Positions 23,001 through 37,665 are shown, counted from the stretch's first letter. The stretch: DNA of 64,000 nucleotides from Rana temporaria (GCF_905171775.1 NC_053494.1:199329044-199393043); one strand, 5' to 3'. A program made the numbers and translations. Notes: generated by a model from the letters alone, not told the origin.

Positions 23001-25231
23001 ACCTTAAACCCCCTTTCACACTGCCGTGACTTGACCACGATTTTGCCGTGATTTCAGGGGATGCCTGTGTGTAAGTTAATGTCTATGGACCTCAACTTGC
23101 ATTAAAGTCAGACTAAAGTAGTGCAGGGGCTACTTTCAAGTTGGTGCGACTTCAAGTCGCACAGATATGAATGGTACTCATTGGAAATCATGAAGTACGA
23201 CTTGCCATGCGACTTTGCAGTCCTAAGTTGCAAGTCGCAAGTGTGAACGGGGCCTAATGTATTCTCTGAATTACTGTAAAGAAAAACACCTGCTTGCAGT
23301 CATGTATTATAACTTTACCTTACAGGGAGAATTTTTTTTATATATATGTATAGTCTCAAAGTTTACTACTGCTGCTACATGGTTTAGGAGATATTCCCTG
23401 TCCCCTGCATGTGCCGATGTCATCCGCACATGTGCATTGGAGCAAACTGAAGCAATGGCATGTATGTGCCGTTGCTTCAGTGAATGTGCCGTTACCAGTG
23501 ACGTCAACACGGCTCCGGCCAGTCACAGAGTTAGAGCTGCAACCCCTGGGAGAGATGTCGGCAGGAGGGGGGGGCCGAGGACTGCTGCGGGGGCTTTGAT
23601 GTAAGGCAAGTAATTGATAATAAGCTAGTATGTTATGCACACTAGCTCATTATGCCTTTGTCTTGCAGGGTGGTGTGTGTGTGTGTGTGTGTGTGTTTTT
23701 TTTTTTGCTAGGGTTTACAACCACTTTAAGCCCACCTGTCACGTGTCAGAATGTGGGTCTTGCTTTCAGTTGTAATTTGTTGGCTGTCAAGACGTACTTC
23801 CTGAGCCCGATATCGAAGAGGCTGTTCAGGACTAAATTTGAAGGTTAACGGACTCCAAATTGTACCTGCAAATAAGCAGAGTTGCATCAAAGCGGAATTT
23901 AAACTCTACATCAGTGTGGGTTTTTTTTTTTTCTCTTCTATAACGGAAGACCTTAGTGGTTTGTTCTCTCATCGATGCTTCTGTGCCAGTCAGCGGTTAT
24001 GTGCACTGAACATCGTATGCGCCGCTCAGAGTACATTTACAGCACTGCACTGTGGCATGGTGAAAATTACTCCCGCGTGGGAGTGATGTCATCATGGCCC
24101 GCCCATTGAAGCGCTGTACAGAGCGAACCTGGAAGGAAGACTGGGAGAAGGAAGCTCCTGGGACTAGCAAGAGCACTAATACCACAGTGCTCGAGGACTT
24201 TGACAAGTAAGTCTGCCATAATGTGCTAATATGGTGTACATGTTAAAGTGGTAGTAAACTACAGTTACATGTATAAAAAAAAGGCAATGTCGTGCATCAT
24301 CTACTAGCACATTATGAGAGACTTGCCATGAAATGAGGCCCTCCAGTGTTGTGCTAGCACTACTGAGAGGACTTCAATCTGGGTTCACCGCCTCCGGCTA
24401 CATGAATATGCAAATGTACGTAGGAGCCACCATTTATGACATGGGCTCTGAAGGTCTGGCAGGGTATGCTGGACCTTCGGAGTGCATGCACTGGTGACTG
24501 CATGCACTCTGAATATCTCCTACACAGTGCATGTTTAGGAGAGATTCACAGTACTTACAGGTGAGCCTTATTATGTTCATACCTGTAGGTAAAAGATGGA
24601 AAAGTGTGTTTACTACCACTTTAGTAAGCGTACATGTGGTGCGCACTAGCACCTGGGGCCCATTAAAAGTTACCCTGGCTTAATTCTGCTTTAACATTTT
24701 GGGCCAGGTCACACTCGGCATAAAGAAGGGGTTGAACACGTATTGCAATTTTTTATATTAGGTTTAGGAAATGAAATAGTCTGCCTCTAGAAATCCTTGT
24801 TTTCCTGATACTTGTGTTGCAGTATGACGGTAATTGTGCGCTTATCAACTGCAGCAGGGACGTCCATTTCTGGTCTAACACGTGGTTTTGTTCTGCTCCT
24901 TAGGTTCGCATCCAGGAGACACAGGCAGAGCTCCCGCGGGGCAGTATTCCTCGTAGTGTGGAAATTATCCTCCGTGCTGAGGCCGTGGAGTCTTGTCAGG
25001 CCGGTGACAGATGTGATTTCACTGGATCTCTCATCGTTGTACCCGATATCGCTCAGTTGGCTACTCCAGGTAACCGTGCAAGGTCTTCACGTGCTGAAAT
25101 TCACTGAAGGAGGGAGGATCATGCATGTTTGGTTAAGATGTGTCATGTGTCAGAATTCAGCCATGATCACTGTGACACTATTAGCTGACCATGTTTCTGA
25201 ATGTGCCAAAACAAAGTACTAAATAAGTAGG

Positions 25232-25283
<52 letters not shown>

Positions 25284-26076
25284 GCTGTATAACACGCACT
25301 TTTTTCCCCTTTTAAAATCGGGGGGAAATCTTGGGTGTGTGTTATACGCCGATCATCGCTATCTCTCAGGGGAAGAGGAGTGAGCGCCGCCGAAATAGAT
25401 AGAGCCGAGTGTACTGTGTGCTCGGCTCCACTCGCAGTCCCGCCTCCTAGCCTTTGTGTCCGTCCATTGGACCGGTGTTGTGTCCATCATAGGAGCTGGG
25501 CCACAGGGGCGGGACTGCGAGAGAAGCTGAATACACAGGACATCCGGCTCTGTATCTCAGCTGCGCTAAAATTAAAAACCCTTCATGCTGCAGTTTTGGG
25601 CAAGGCTGCAGAGATGGGCATTTAAAATTAAATTATTTTTTTTCCTTAAATTTCCCTCCTAAACTTGGGGTGCGTGTTATACGCCGATAAATACGGTTGT
25701 GGCATATTAACATGATGGGCGTAACAAAGGTGCGTGTATATATTGGTCTAATCTCAGAGCCAGGATTCTTACCATTGACCAATATTTAGGTATAAAATGG
25801 CCACAATATAAAAATTGGCACTGATGCAGTGCATTTCTCTAAACTGTTAGTCTGTTTCTGTAACTACTTTTTAATATTTGGTTTTAAACCAAAAGAATTT
25901 TGCAAGTGCAGATTTTGTTGCGCTGGTGTGTTCTGGCCGTCCATCAGCATAATCTAATTTAATGCAAGAAAAAAAAGATGCAAACAGTAAGACCTGCACG
26001 GGTAGATGTAGCCTTCCTTACCTTTTGAAAAATACAATAGCCCTGACTGTCTTTGCTGCGTGTATATATATATATG

Positions 26077-26161
<85 letters not shown>

Positions 26162-29100
26162 TTTACAGGGAGTGCAGAATTATTAGGCAAGTTGTATTTT
26201 TGAGGATTCATTTTATTATTGAACAACCATGTTCTCAATGAACCCAAAAAACTCATTAATATCAAAGCTGAATATTTTTGGAAGTAGTTTTTAGTTTGTT
26301 TTTAGTTTTAGCTATTTTAGGGGGATATCTGTGTGTGCAGGTGACTATTACTGTGCATAATTATTAGGCAACTTAACAAAAAAAAAAATATATACCCATT
26401 TCAATTATTTATTTTTACCAGTGAAACCAATATAACATCTCAACATTCACAAATATACATGTCTGACATTCAAAAACAAAAACAAATCAGTGACCAATAT
26501 AGCCACCTTTCTTTGCACGGACACTCAAAAGCCTGCCATCCATGGATTCTGTCAGTGTTTTGATCTGTTCACCATCAACATTTCGTGCAGCAGCAACCAC
26601 AGCCTCCCAGACACTGTTCAGAGAGGTGTACTGTTTTCCCTCCTTGTAAATCTCACATTTGATGATGGACCACAGGTTCTCAATGGGGTTCAGATCAGGT
26701 GAACATGGAGGCCATGTCATTAGTTTTTCTTCTTTTATACCCTTTCTTGCCAGCCACGCTGTGGAGTACTTGGACGCGTGTGATGGAGCATTGTCCTGCA
26801 TGAAAATCATGGTTTTCTTGAAGGATGCAGACTTCTTCCTGTACCACTGCTTGAAGAAGGTGTCTTCCAGAAACTGGCAGTAGGACTGGGAGTTGAGCTT
26901 GACTCCATCCTCAACCCGAAAAGGCCCCACAAGCTCATCTTTTTTTGTTTACAAACGGTTTATTGGAATATAAGTCTCAATACAGTTAAAGTTCACATTG
27001 GCAAGGAGTACAAAAATACATACATATGTAGTGAACATCAGTGAAGGATATGCATAGCATTTATTCGAGAGGCAGAGGAATAGGTTATGGTTTGTATAAA
27101 AGGCTGCACGGCAGCATAGTACAGTGATGTAAGTACTATATGAATCAGTTTAATGGCAAGGAGAGGAGGGAAATATAAAAAAAAAAAAAAAAGGGGGGGG
27201 GGATAGCAGACTCATAAAATGATTCATTGGATCAACAGAGATAGGTCCCACGGCCTCCACTTCTGATCGTATATGCTCATAGTATCATATAAGGTGTGAT
27301 GTATGCGTTCTGCTAGTTTGATGGACAACATACGATCCATAATTTGGGCCCATGGCACCGTGGCTGAACGCCAGTTGAGAGCTATTGCCCAGTGTATTGA
27401 TGTGAGCAAGGTATGTATTAGCCTGGTATGGGCTATAGGGATGTCGGGAATAGGATAAAAAAGGAGACACATTTTTGGTGTGAGTTCTATTCTTCTACCT
27501 GTTATCTGTTCTATTTTGATACTGACCTGTTGCCATGTATTTTTGAGGTGTGTACATTCCCAGAAGGTGTGGATAAGGGAACCTTGTACTGGGCAACCTC
27601 TAAAACAAAGGGGAGAAGTTGCAGGATAGAATGAATTAATTCTGTCAGGGGTAAGGTACCATCTATATTGGAGTTTAATGGCAGATTCCCTAATAGAGGC
27701 TGTCTTGGTGCATTTCCGTAGGTTGTTAGTCATGCTGTCCCATTGTTCAGTGGAGAAGGATTCATCTAGATCTGATTCCCATTGCTGCATTTGGTGTGTT
27801 TTGTCTGGTAAATTGTGTTCGTTTAGGGTTCTATAGATTCTAGATATCAAGCCCCTATCTCGGGGTGAAGTAAGACAAATTTGTTCAAAAATCGTGAAGG
27901 GGTTTTGGAGGGAGAGAGAGAAGTTTTTTTGATAGAATAGTTTGATATTATTATAGTCTGAGAATTCCATATCTTTAAGTTTATATTCTGTTTGCAAATC
28001 TAAGAATGTGCGAAAAGTATTATTTTTAGTGAAAGCTTTTAGGTTAGATAGATTGAGGAGTTTCCAAATAGAATATTGGTTGGAGTGTAGGTCGGGGGGG
28101 GTAAATAAAGGGTCCCCTATGAAGGAAGCTAGGGGAGGGATCTCTGAGGAGATGTTAAACTTATGTTTATGTCTGTGCCATAATAGTAGGTCCTGGTGTA
28201 CTACTTTATTAAGTTGACCCATTCTTTGAGTTTTAATAGATTTAGACCATAGGAGGCCTTGGAGGTGGAACGGTAGGACAGATTGTTCCTCAAATTCTAG
28301 CCAGGGGATATGATTGGAAGGTGCATACCATTGTGCCAGTTGTGTATATCTGGCAGAAAGGTAGTATAGCCATAAGTTTGGCATACTCAACCCTCCCCTC
28401 GATTGAGGTCTATACATCAGTGCATATCCAAATCTAGATTTTTTATTTTGCCATATAAATTTGTTTATATCTCTTTGTATAGAATCTAGGGCACTCTTAG
28501 GGACCAGGATAGGAAGTGCTCTAAAGAAGAAAAGTAGTTTTGGAAGTATAACCATCTTGGTGGCAATTATCCTACCCATAAAGGACGTATGGAATGCTGC
28601 CCATGATTTGAGTAGATCTCTGATGTTTTGAAGTAATCTAGGGTAGTTTTTTTGGTATAGGGACTTGTAGGATGGGGTGATAAGGATGCCTAAATATCGG
28701 AAGGAATCTGAAGTCCATTGAAAGGAAAATTTCTCCTTTAGTCTGGCAGTCAGATCAGGGGGGCAGTTAACTGGTAGGGCGGAACATTTAGATAAATTTA
28801 TGCCTAACCCTGAGAGGTCATGAAACGTATCTAAAGTCTTGATTAGGTTCGGTAGTGAAAGTAAAGGGTCAGAGAGAAACAGGAGGACGTCGTCTGCGTA
28901 GAGACTTAGTTTAAAATCTTTCAAACCTTTTGTGTAACCTTTGATGTTGGTATTACTGCGGATGGCGCAAGCAAGGGGCTCAATAGCAAGAGCGAACAAA
29001 AGAGGGGATAAGGGGCAGCCCTGTCTTGTGCCCCTGCTTAATGGGAAAAATTCAGAGTTATGGCCGGGGAGCTTAATACGAGTATGTGGATCGTGGTATA

Positions 29101-32100
29101 ATGCTTTAAATCCGTGTAGAAATTCATCTCCTATACCATATCTAGGGAGTAGCGAGTCTAAGTAAGACCAACTGACGCTATCAAAAGCTTTATGAATATC
29201 TAAACTAAGTAGTAGTGTTGATCTTGCATGGAGGTTGGAGTCTTGGATGATGTTAGTAGCTAATCTTATATTATCCGTGATCTGCCTGTCAGGAATAAAA
29301 CCTGTTTGGTCTGGGTGGATAAGGGGTGAGATGACTGAGGCCAATCTGTCTGCTAGTATTTTACCAAAAATTTTTAAGTCGTTGTCTATAACTGAGATCG
29401 GGCGAAAATTCTGTGGGGATGAGTGGTCTTTGTTTGGTTTAGGTAGAAGAGACATATTCGCTAGGAGCATTTCAGAGGGGAATTGATTGCCTTGTAGAAC
29501 GTGGTTGAATAGTTTCATAAGATGCGGAATTAATACTGAGGCAAACTTTTTGTAGTATGTTGAAGAAAAACCGTCGGGTCCTGGGGCTGTGGAGGTCTTT
29601 AGAGAACCTATAATCTTGATTAACTCCAATTCTGTGCAGGGTGCATTCAATGCCTCCCTCTGTTGGGTTGATAAGGTGGGAAGTGGGATTTCATCTAGCC
29701 ATTGCGTCGAGGATTGTTTTGGCGTGTTTTGTGGAGATGATAGAAGCTTCTTATAAAATTTCAAAAAAACCTCCATGACTCCTTTAGGATGAGTGATTAA
29801 GTGGCCAGCCGAATTTCTTAGTTTATAGGTATGGGGAGGTTTCGTGGATTGGTTCAGTTTTCTGGCAAACATAGTGGATGTAGAATTGCTATGTAATAAG
29901 AATCTTGCTTTTGACCATCTAAGTGCTTTTTCTGTATCTGAGGTTAGTAGAGTGTCTAGGGCTGCACGTTTTTCTTGGATTTGTTTAAGTATATCACTAG
30001 AGGGGGATTGATTGTGTTTATGATATAATTTGTCCAGGTCTCTAGTTAGTGTTTTTATGTCGGACAGCTTAATCCTGTTTTTAGTGGAAGCCATCTTGAT
30101 TAGATGGCCCCTCATGACCGCCTTGTGTGCCATCCACAGAGACGTGGGAAGAATATCTGGGGAACAGTTAAGTGAAAAGTATTCTTCCATGTTGGAATTT
30201 AGCTGTTGGATGTTCAGATGATCAGTTAGTAGTGTATCGTTAATGCGCCATCTGTGGGGTGTGTCAGCCAGACCTATTTTTGATGTGGTGAAAGATACAA
30301 TCTGATGATCTGACCAGGGGCAGGAATGGATGTCTGCTTTTGATGAATTAGCGACTAGAATCGGGGTGCAAAAGATGTAATCTAATCTAGCGGAGCAGTC
30401 GTGAGGGTGTGAATAAAAGGTGTAGTTTTTGACGCCAACATTGTGAGCCCTCCACGTGTCTATGAGTTGATGGTTTAATAGTGTGCGATTTAATGTTTTA
30501 GGGAAGGCTTTAGATGTGGGTGCTACTTTGCTTCTATCTAAGGATGAGTGAGCGGCTAAATTGAAGTCTCCGCCTATAATCAAATGGGGGGAGGAGTATT
30601 TATCTAAAGTATCGAAAAAATTTGAGAAAAATGTTGCATGAGCTTCATTGGGTGCATATACCGAGGCTATTGTAACCAGACGTCCTCCTATAGAGCCCTT
30701 TACAATTAGAAAGCGACTCTCTGGGTCTCTGAAGACACTTTGGGTGTCAAACACTACAGAGTTTTTAATAAAAATAGCTGTGCCTCTCTTTTTGGAATCG
30801 AATGTTGTGAAATAAAATTGACTATATGCCTTATCAAAAAATTTGGGGTGCTTGGATGCCGCGAAGTGTGTCTCCTGTATTAATATTATGTCAGCCCCCA
30901 GTCTTTTATAGTGACGGAAGGCTTTTTTCCTTTTTTGGGGAGAGTTTATGCCATTGGCATTATGGGAGATTACTTTCAAGACCATTTAGAGTATGAGAAT
31001 GAATGCTAAGGGATGGCACCCGGAGATAGCCATGGGCTGTGCTTGTGAACTGGAATACGAAAATATCATACTGTGAGAGGTAAGCAGTATACCAAGCACC
31101 CCAACAAACAATCCCAATGTATGTCAGTACAAAGTTTAAGGGAACATATGAAAGTGATGCGTTATCCCTGAGTGAGGAATCCTTACCATACCAATATCCA
31201 ATCAATTTGTTTCCTATACGAGACTTGAGTATATACAGGAACAACAATATAAACCGTACGAACATTATTTCAAAGAATTTAAAGCAACTAAACATGTTAC
31301 TAAATTTGCTATAAGGCTGTAAACAGTGTGAATACCTGAGTAAGGGGTCAAACTGAAAATATCGGTTTGACTTAAAAACAGTAACTTTTGGACCTATACG
31401 TCCAAATCTCACCCTCGGAGTCTTGCCGAAAAAAGCTATAGCGAGTACGGTCAAAGGCACTAAATAGCATGCCATAAGATTCATACTTTGACTCCAAGAG
31501 TGAGAGGGGGGTCAACCAAGCGGAGGCGGAGAGACCAAGCAACACTCCGCATTTTTATTACACGTGTTATCTAGTGGTAACAAGAGGAAAAAGGGAAGAT
31601 GAGAGGGGAAAAAAAAAAACATATCTGTATCCATTCGGTGCAGGTTGCCTGAATTACATTGACCGCCATATTGAGAAGGGGGGGTGGTTGGGTGGGGGGG
31701 GGGGAAGAAAGAAGAAGAGAGAGAAAAAAAAAAAAAAAAAAAAAAAGGAAGAGGGGGGGGATTCAAATCAAACCTCCCAGAGAGATTGATAATGTTTGAG
31801 GTAACAACCATGGTCTGGGATGATTCAGGGCTGCGTACTAAAGTTTGTACTAGCGTCTGTTGTTCTCTCTTGGATCACTTGGGAAAATCAAAATGTAGCA
31901 GTTGGTTAAGTGCGCAAGTTCTGGGTTGTTATGTTGCTTAGTGGAGCCAATGATCGCTACTGGATTGGGGGAGAGGAAAAAAAAGAGTAAAAATAGGACC
32001 GAAGCAAAAACAGGGACCATAGGAGAGGGATTCAGAATGTGTAAGTTTATAAAGATTTGTCTTGCATGTAAGGGGGTTTGAAGATCCATCTCGATTATGA

Positions 32101-35100
32101 ATTCCGTCCTGGTCCAGCAAAAGTGTAATTGACAAGGGAAACAGTGGACCAGAAGGGAGCTTCCACTTCCTTGGGGGGGAAGAATGCAGAAGAAGTGAAA
32201 AAAAAACAAAAAAACAATGGAAATTAGCTAAAAGGGGCCGTCATGGTGCAACAGTTTCTTTTGCGGGTCAGTAAAACATAGATATAAAAAGATAGAGAAC
32301 CATTCCGCTTCAAGTGACTTTCATGGGTTAGCAAATCGCAATGATGATCTCATCCTTCTCTGATCTCGTCTTGAAGAGGGAGTGGCCCAAATGGGAGATG
32401 GGTGCGGAGTAGAAGGTGGTCTTGGGCCCGTTTCCGGTTCCAGCAATCCAAGTTTAATCAGGAGCTCCTTGCCTTCTGTGACATTAACAACAGAGTAGAC
32501 TGTTCCATTATGGGGTACAGTTAGTTTGAAGGGAAAACCCCATCTGTATCTGATGTGGGCCGATTGTAGGATCGATGTTACTTCCTTCATCCTGCGCCTT
32601 CTTTCGAGGGTGGCCTGAGAGATGTCAGGGTATAATTGAATCCTTGTTCCCTCCAGCATGATATTGTGCGAGTTCCTTGAGGCCCTTAGTATATTCTCTT
32701 TGGTGATGAAGTCCTTCATGCAGAGGATAATGTCACGGGGAGGTTTGTCTATAGGGGGTTTAGGTCGAAGGGCCCTGTGGATCCTATCACAGGCGAAGGA
32801 TAATGGCGGGGTGTCTGGCAGAAGAGATTGGAACAGTTTCGACACAGCTGGCATCAGGTCCGTCACTGACTCTGGGACCCCGCGTATTCTCAAATTGTTT
32901 CTTCGATTTCTGTTATCCAAATCTTCTACATGGGCCTGAAGATAGGAATAGTTTTCAGCCAGCAACTCAAAGTCCTTCCTTAAATCATTGTGGGCTAGTG
33001 ACAACTCATCATGCTTTGTTTCTAGCAATTCTGTACGCCCTCCCAAGGATGCTATCTCCTGCTGTAACGTGCTGGTGGATGATTTCAGTTCTGAGTGGAA
33101 CTTGCTGGCCAGTTTTTCATACATGATGGTGAGACTGGCGTCCAAATCAGATTTAGTGAGCTGAGAGGAGAGCTCCCATGCCTGTTTGGACAGAGCTGTG
33201 TCATGAGAGGCGTGTGAAAGTGCCGGAGAGGCCTGCGGAGAGGGATGGGGACTGTTTTGAGACATCTTGCCTTTCGTTTTGGAGCGGAGTAAGATGTTAG
33301 TTGGAGGATATTTCGAACGGCGACCACGGTTCCTGTAGTTTCCAGGCATGCACAGAGGTATACCGCTGGTGTGTTGTGTTGGTGGATTACGGGCGCTGTT
33401 GATATGTGAAGAGAGTTCTACTGAGATTATGCACCGTGGATAAGCTCTATTCCTCTTTAACCATTGGAGCTTTTATGCAGAGCCGCCGTGGCGTACCTCG
33501 CCCCGCATGCGACCCCCCTTAGTTGAGAACATGTCCTTCAGAGCATCTTGAAATTTACATCCCAAGATGATAACTAGCTTCCATCACTTTTATGCGGTAC
33601 TGTGGGGGGGGGGGGGGGCTGGGAAATCCTCCCAGAGCTGGTGGGGGATCTTCAAATAATAACTTCTGGATGTGGCTATAATAGCCAAGGGATGTCCATA
33701 GAGCTGCTGCTGAAGGATGTGGTCTGTACAGCAGGGGGATGTGTGACACCAGCTCCAGAGCAGCTGTGTAAGGTAGGACAACCACACAGCCCAAATTACA
33801 CAAGAGGGCCACCCCCCGGTAGAAGGGCCACCCAAATCAGTCATCCAGGGGGATCCACAGGGTTCTCAGCTGTTTTCCAGTTGTTGTGTGTAAATCAAAC
33901 ACAGGAGGCTGCTGCTAGGCCCAGGGTGCAGCAAGATGGCCGCTGTACACCTCTGCAACCAGGGCTATAAGCACAGCTGTGTATCCCCAGAGTCCCACCG
34001 AGGGCACCTTAAGATTCCGGGGGGCTTTTTGGGAGTAATCCGGGGGGGGGGGGGGACCAGGTCAGCACGCCAGCAGCGGGGCCTGATCTCGGATAGTCTG
34101 CAGGTCCAAATGGCCTCCGGATGGTGGGCAGCCGACAGCTGGTAGAGAGCCAGAAAGTCCCGCAACCCGCCCGATCCGGTCCCCGGTGCACTCCGGACGA
34201 TGCTCAGGGGGACCTCAGATGCCCAGGGAAGCCGCAGCACTGCGTGGAGGGATCTCCGATCGGGAAGGCCCCAAGATGGCGGCCGGAGCGTGGAGAAGCC
34301 GGGGTGATGGGGCCGACGGGGAGCCGGATAAAGGAGGTATCTGGGCAATGGGGATCCCGGTGTAGGCAGGACACTGACCTGGTGAGTCCAGAAGGGGGGA
34401 TCGTAGCTGCAGCTCCCGGGCAGTCTGGAGACCGCGTAGGCCCAAGATGGCGGCTGGGTTGTGGAGGAGGGTGCCGGCCGGGAGCCGTATTGTGGCTGAT
34501 GCCTCTATGTCTGTGACCCAATTTTGGTTACTGGGTCTCCCGGAGGGACGTAGGAGGCAGATGGAGTGGGATTTGTGGCGAAATATCCACTCTGTAATGG
34601 CAGATGCCTTTAGATTTAATCCAGGCCTGCGGAGCTCAGCCAAAGTGCGTCCTTCTCCTATCGACTTCGGACACGCCCCCCCCCACAAGCTCATCTTTGA
34701 TGATACCAGCCCAAACCAGTACTCCACCTCCACCTTGCTGGCGTCTGAGTCGGACTGGAGCTCTCTGCCCTTTACCAATCCAGCCACGGGCCCATCCATC
34801 TGGCCGATCAAGACTCACTCTCATTTCATCAGTCCATAAAACCTTAGAAAAATCAGTCTTGAGATATTTCTTGGCCCAGTCTTGACGTTGCAGCTTGTGT
34901 GTCTTGTTCAGTGGTGGTCGTCTTTCAGCCTTTCTTACCTTGGCCATGTCTCTGAGTATTGCACACCTTGTGCTTTTGGGCACTCCAGTGATGTTGCAGC
35001 TCTGAAATATGGCCAAACTGGTGGCAAGTGGCATCTTGGCAGCTGCACGCTTGACTTTTCTCAGTTCATGGGCAGTTATTTTGCGCCTTGGTTTTTCCAC

Positions 35101-37568
35101 ACGCTTCTTGCGACCCTGTTGACTATTTTGAATGAAACGCTTGATTGTTCGAAGATCACGCTTCAGAAGCTTTGCAATTTTAAGAGTGCTGCATCCCTCT
35201 GCAAGATATCTCACTATTTTTGACTTTTCTGAGCCTGTCAAGTCCTTCTTTTGACCCATTTTGCCAAAGGAAAGGAAGTTGACTAATAATTATGCACACC
35301 TGATATAGGGTGTTGATGTCATTAGACCACACACCTTCTCATTACAGAGATGCACATCACCTAATATGCTTAATTGGTAGTAGGCTTTCGAGCCTATACA
35401 GCTTGGAGTAAGACAACATGCATAAAGAGGATGATGTGGTCAAAATACTCATTTGCCTAATAATTCTGCACTCCCTGTAGTGTGTATACATTTTGGTAGG
35501 TGTCATATGCTTATAGGTGGGTTTCATGGCTGATCATTTTCTGACAGGTGTTCGGGCGGAAACAAGTACTCGAGTGGGAGCAGCTGAAGGTTATGAAGCA
35601 GAAGGGGTCCGCGGCCTTAAAGCGCTTGGCGTCAGAGACCTGTCCTACAAACTGGTCTTCCTTGCGTGCTACGTTTCAGCGACAAATCCCAGGGTAGGTA
35701 ACACGTGGGCCTATCGTAACAATCAAAAAGTAGTACACATAGGGTGTATCTACTCTAGGGTCCAGATTTGAAAATGCCTGTTTGTAGAATACAATTTTAT
35801 TATGGGCATCTTTATTGATGGTACCCTTTATTTTTGATAAAAAAAATTATATAAAAGCAATGTCTTGATATACAAGTAGCGTCATGTCACAACCGAGTGT
35901 AAAAGAGAAGAGAGGCGCCTCTAAGTGTGTAGTAATATGGTTACATTTAACGAAGATACAACATTTAGAAACTCACGTGGTTCATAATTAAAACAGGCAC
36001 ATCCAAGTATGCAGGCATCCAGGTTAAAGCTGTCCACATAGACCATCCTCCGCACTGCCATCAACGTCATCCCTTCCACGCTGCGCTTCAAGCCTCACTT
36101 TGATTGCTCTACTGCAGGGTAGTCTTCCCGATCATGATTGCAGACTGACAGCGGTGAGAGCCGGCGGTGCAGAGGAGGGTCTACAAAACAAAGTAAATCC
36201 GCGCTATCTGATAAGTGAGCAGCTAAAAAAAAAAAACAGTGAACAATGTAAAATAACAGACAAAACATACAATTAGTAGCGTTAGATAGTGATATGAAAT
36301 ATCTATATCAAATAAATCCAATTACGGATGTGTGAACAGAAAAAAAGGAAGAAAAGGGACAAATATAAATAAATTCCAAATATTGAATGGTGAAAAAACT
36401 TGATGGATGTGTAAGACTGGATGAATGATTCCAGATCAATAGTGATATACTCTTTAACGTAATACACATCGGTAAAATACCCGCCACCAATAATGCAGAG
36501 GCTTGCCAAATAAATTGAACCCTAATGAGCCTACGCCCAGAGGGTCAATATAGCTGAAGGTATATAAGGGCTGTGATGATACAGAACCAAATCTTCATAC
36601 GACCAATCAACCAAACGAAAGGGAGATGTATAGTGCTTGAAGATGATGGCTCCCAAATGGTCAAACCCTGAGGCCGACGTATAAAGGAAGGGTAAAACAG
36701 AAGAAGCACATAGCATAATACCGTAGGCACTGAGCTTTTAATAGTGGTTAGAATCACTTACGTGGAAGTGGAAGAAACGATCAATATGTGCCTGGCAGCA
36801 GTGGAGTCACCCAACGCGTTTCACAAAAACTTGCTTCGTCTGGGGCAGGGGAGGGTCTATGTGGATCGATTTTCCCCGGATGCCTGTATACTTAGATGTG
36901 CCTCTTTTAATCATCAACCATGTGAGTTGCTAAATGTTGTATCTTCATTAAATGTAACCGTATTGCTACACTAAAGGGGTCTCTGAGAGATCTTAGTCTG
37001 CCTGTTTGGTTAATTGTGTGATCGGGATGTAGGTGATGGTGTGAGAGGTAAGAAGAGAAATTTGCCCAGTCTTCTAAATCTTCCAAAACATTTTCAGTTT
37101 GGTGGAAAAGATCTCAACGATGAGGACATGACGGCGGAGAGCATTAAGAACCAGATGTCTGTGAAGGAATGGGAGAAGGTTTTTGAGATGAGCCAGGATA
37201 AGAACCTTTACCATAATCTGTGCAACAGTCTCTTCCCTACCATACATGGTAAGCTGATCCTCCACTGAGCCTGCAGCCCCTGCAAAGTGTTGTCGCCATC
37301 TTAATTCTTTTCCCCTCCTCACCATGCAGGTAACGATGAGGTGAAGCGAGGCGTCTTGCTCATGCTTTTTGGTGGTGTCCCAAAGACCACTATGGAGGGC
37401 ACATCTCTGCGGGGAGACATCAATGTTTGCGTTGTCGGAGACCCGAGTACAGCAAAGAGTCAGTTCCTCAAGTAAGTAGAGCATTATGCATCTTTGTTCC
37501 TATAGTAGGCACATCTGCCCAAACAAGTCTTATCTACGTGTGCATTCCACTGGAAGCAGGAAGAGTGT

Positions 37569-37665
<97 letters not shown>

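Larger units (their letters stand above)
26943..34680 (-). mobile_element. L1 retrotransposon, near-intact, inserted into Tc1
   Basis: Flanked by an exact 18-base duplication CCCCACAAGCTCATCTTT (26925-26942 and 34681-34698), with end ambiguity from C and T runs. The implied nick site is CTTT/GA, close to the L1 endonuclease preference. The 3' end carries AATAAA (minus strand, near 26960) and a short A tail. Order on the minus strand: G-rich start, ~1.33-kb 5' UTR, ORF1 (33349-32321), ~1.33-kb inter-ORF region, ORF2 (30985-27224), short 3' UTR. Both main ORFs are open. It is a young insertion, and necessarily younger than the Tc1. Confidence 0.95.
26166..35477 (-). mobile_element. Tc1-like transposon, split by an L1 insertion
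   Basis: The outer ends CAGGGAGTGCAGAATTATTA (26166) and TAATAATTCTGCACTCCCTG (to 35477) are perfect inverted repeats flanked by TA, the Tc1/mariner target. Inner repeats (GCATAATTATTAGGCAACTT near 26357 and its counterpart near 35262-35287) give an IR/DR layout with repeats of ~210 bases. Without the L1 the element would be about 1.6 kb, the usual Tc1 size. Confidence 0.93.

Noticed and set aside
26925..26930. Independent start of a second transposase gene at 26930
   Set aside because: The codon is GTG and the reading frame is simply the continuation of the interrupted Tc1 transposase.
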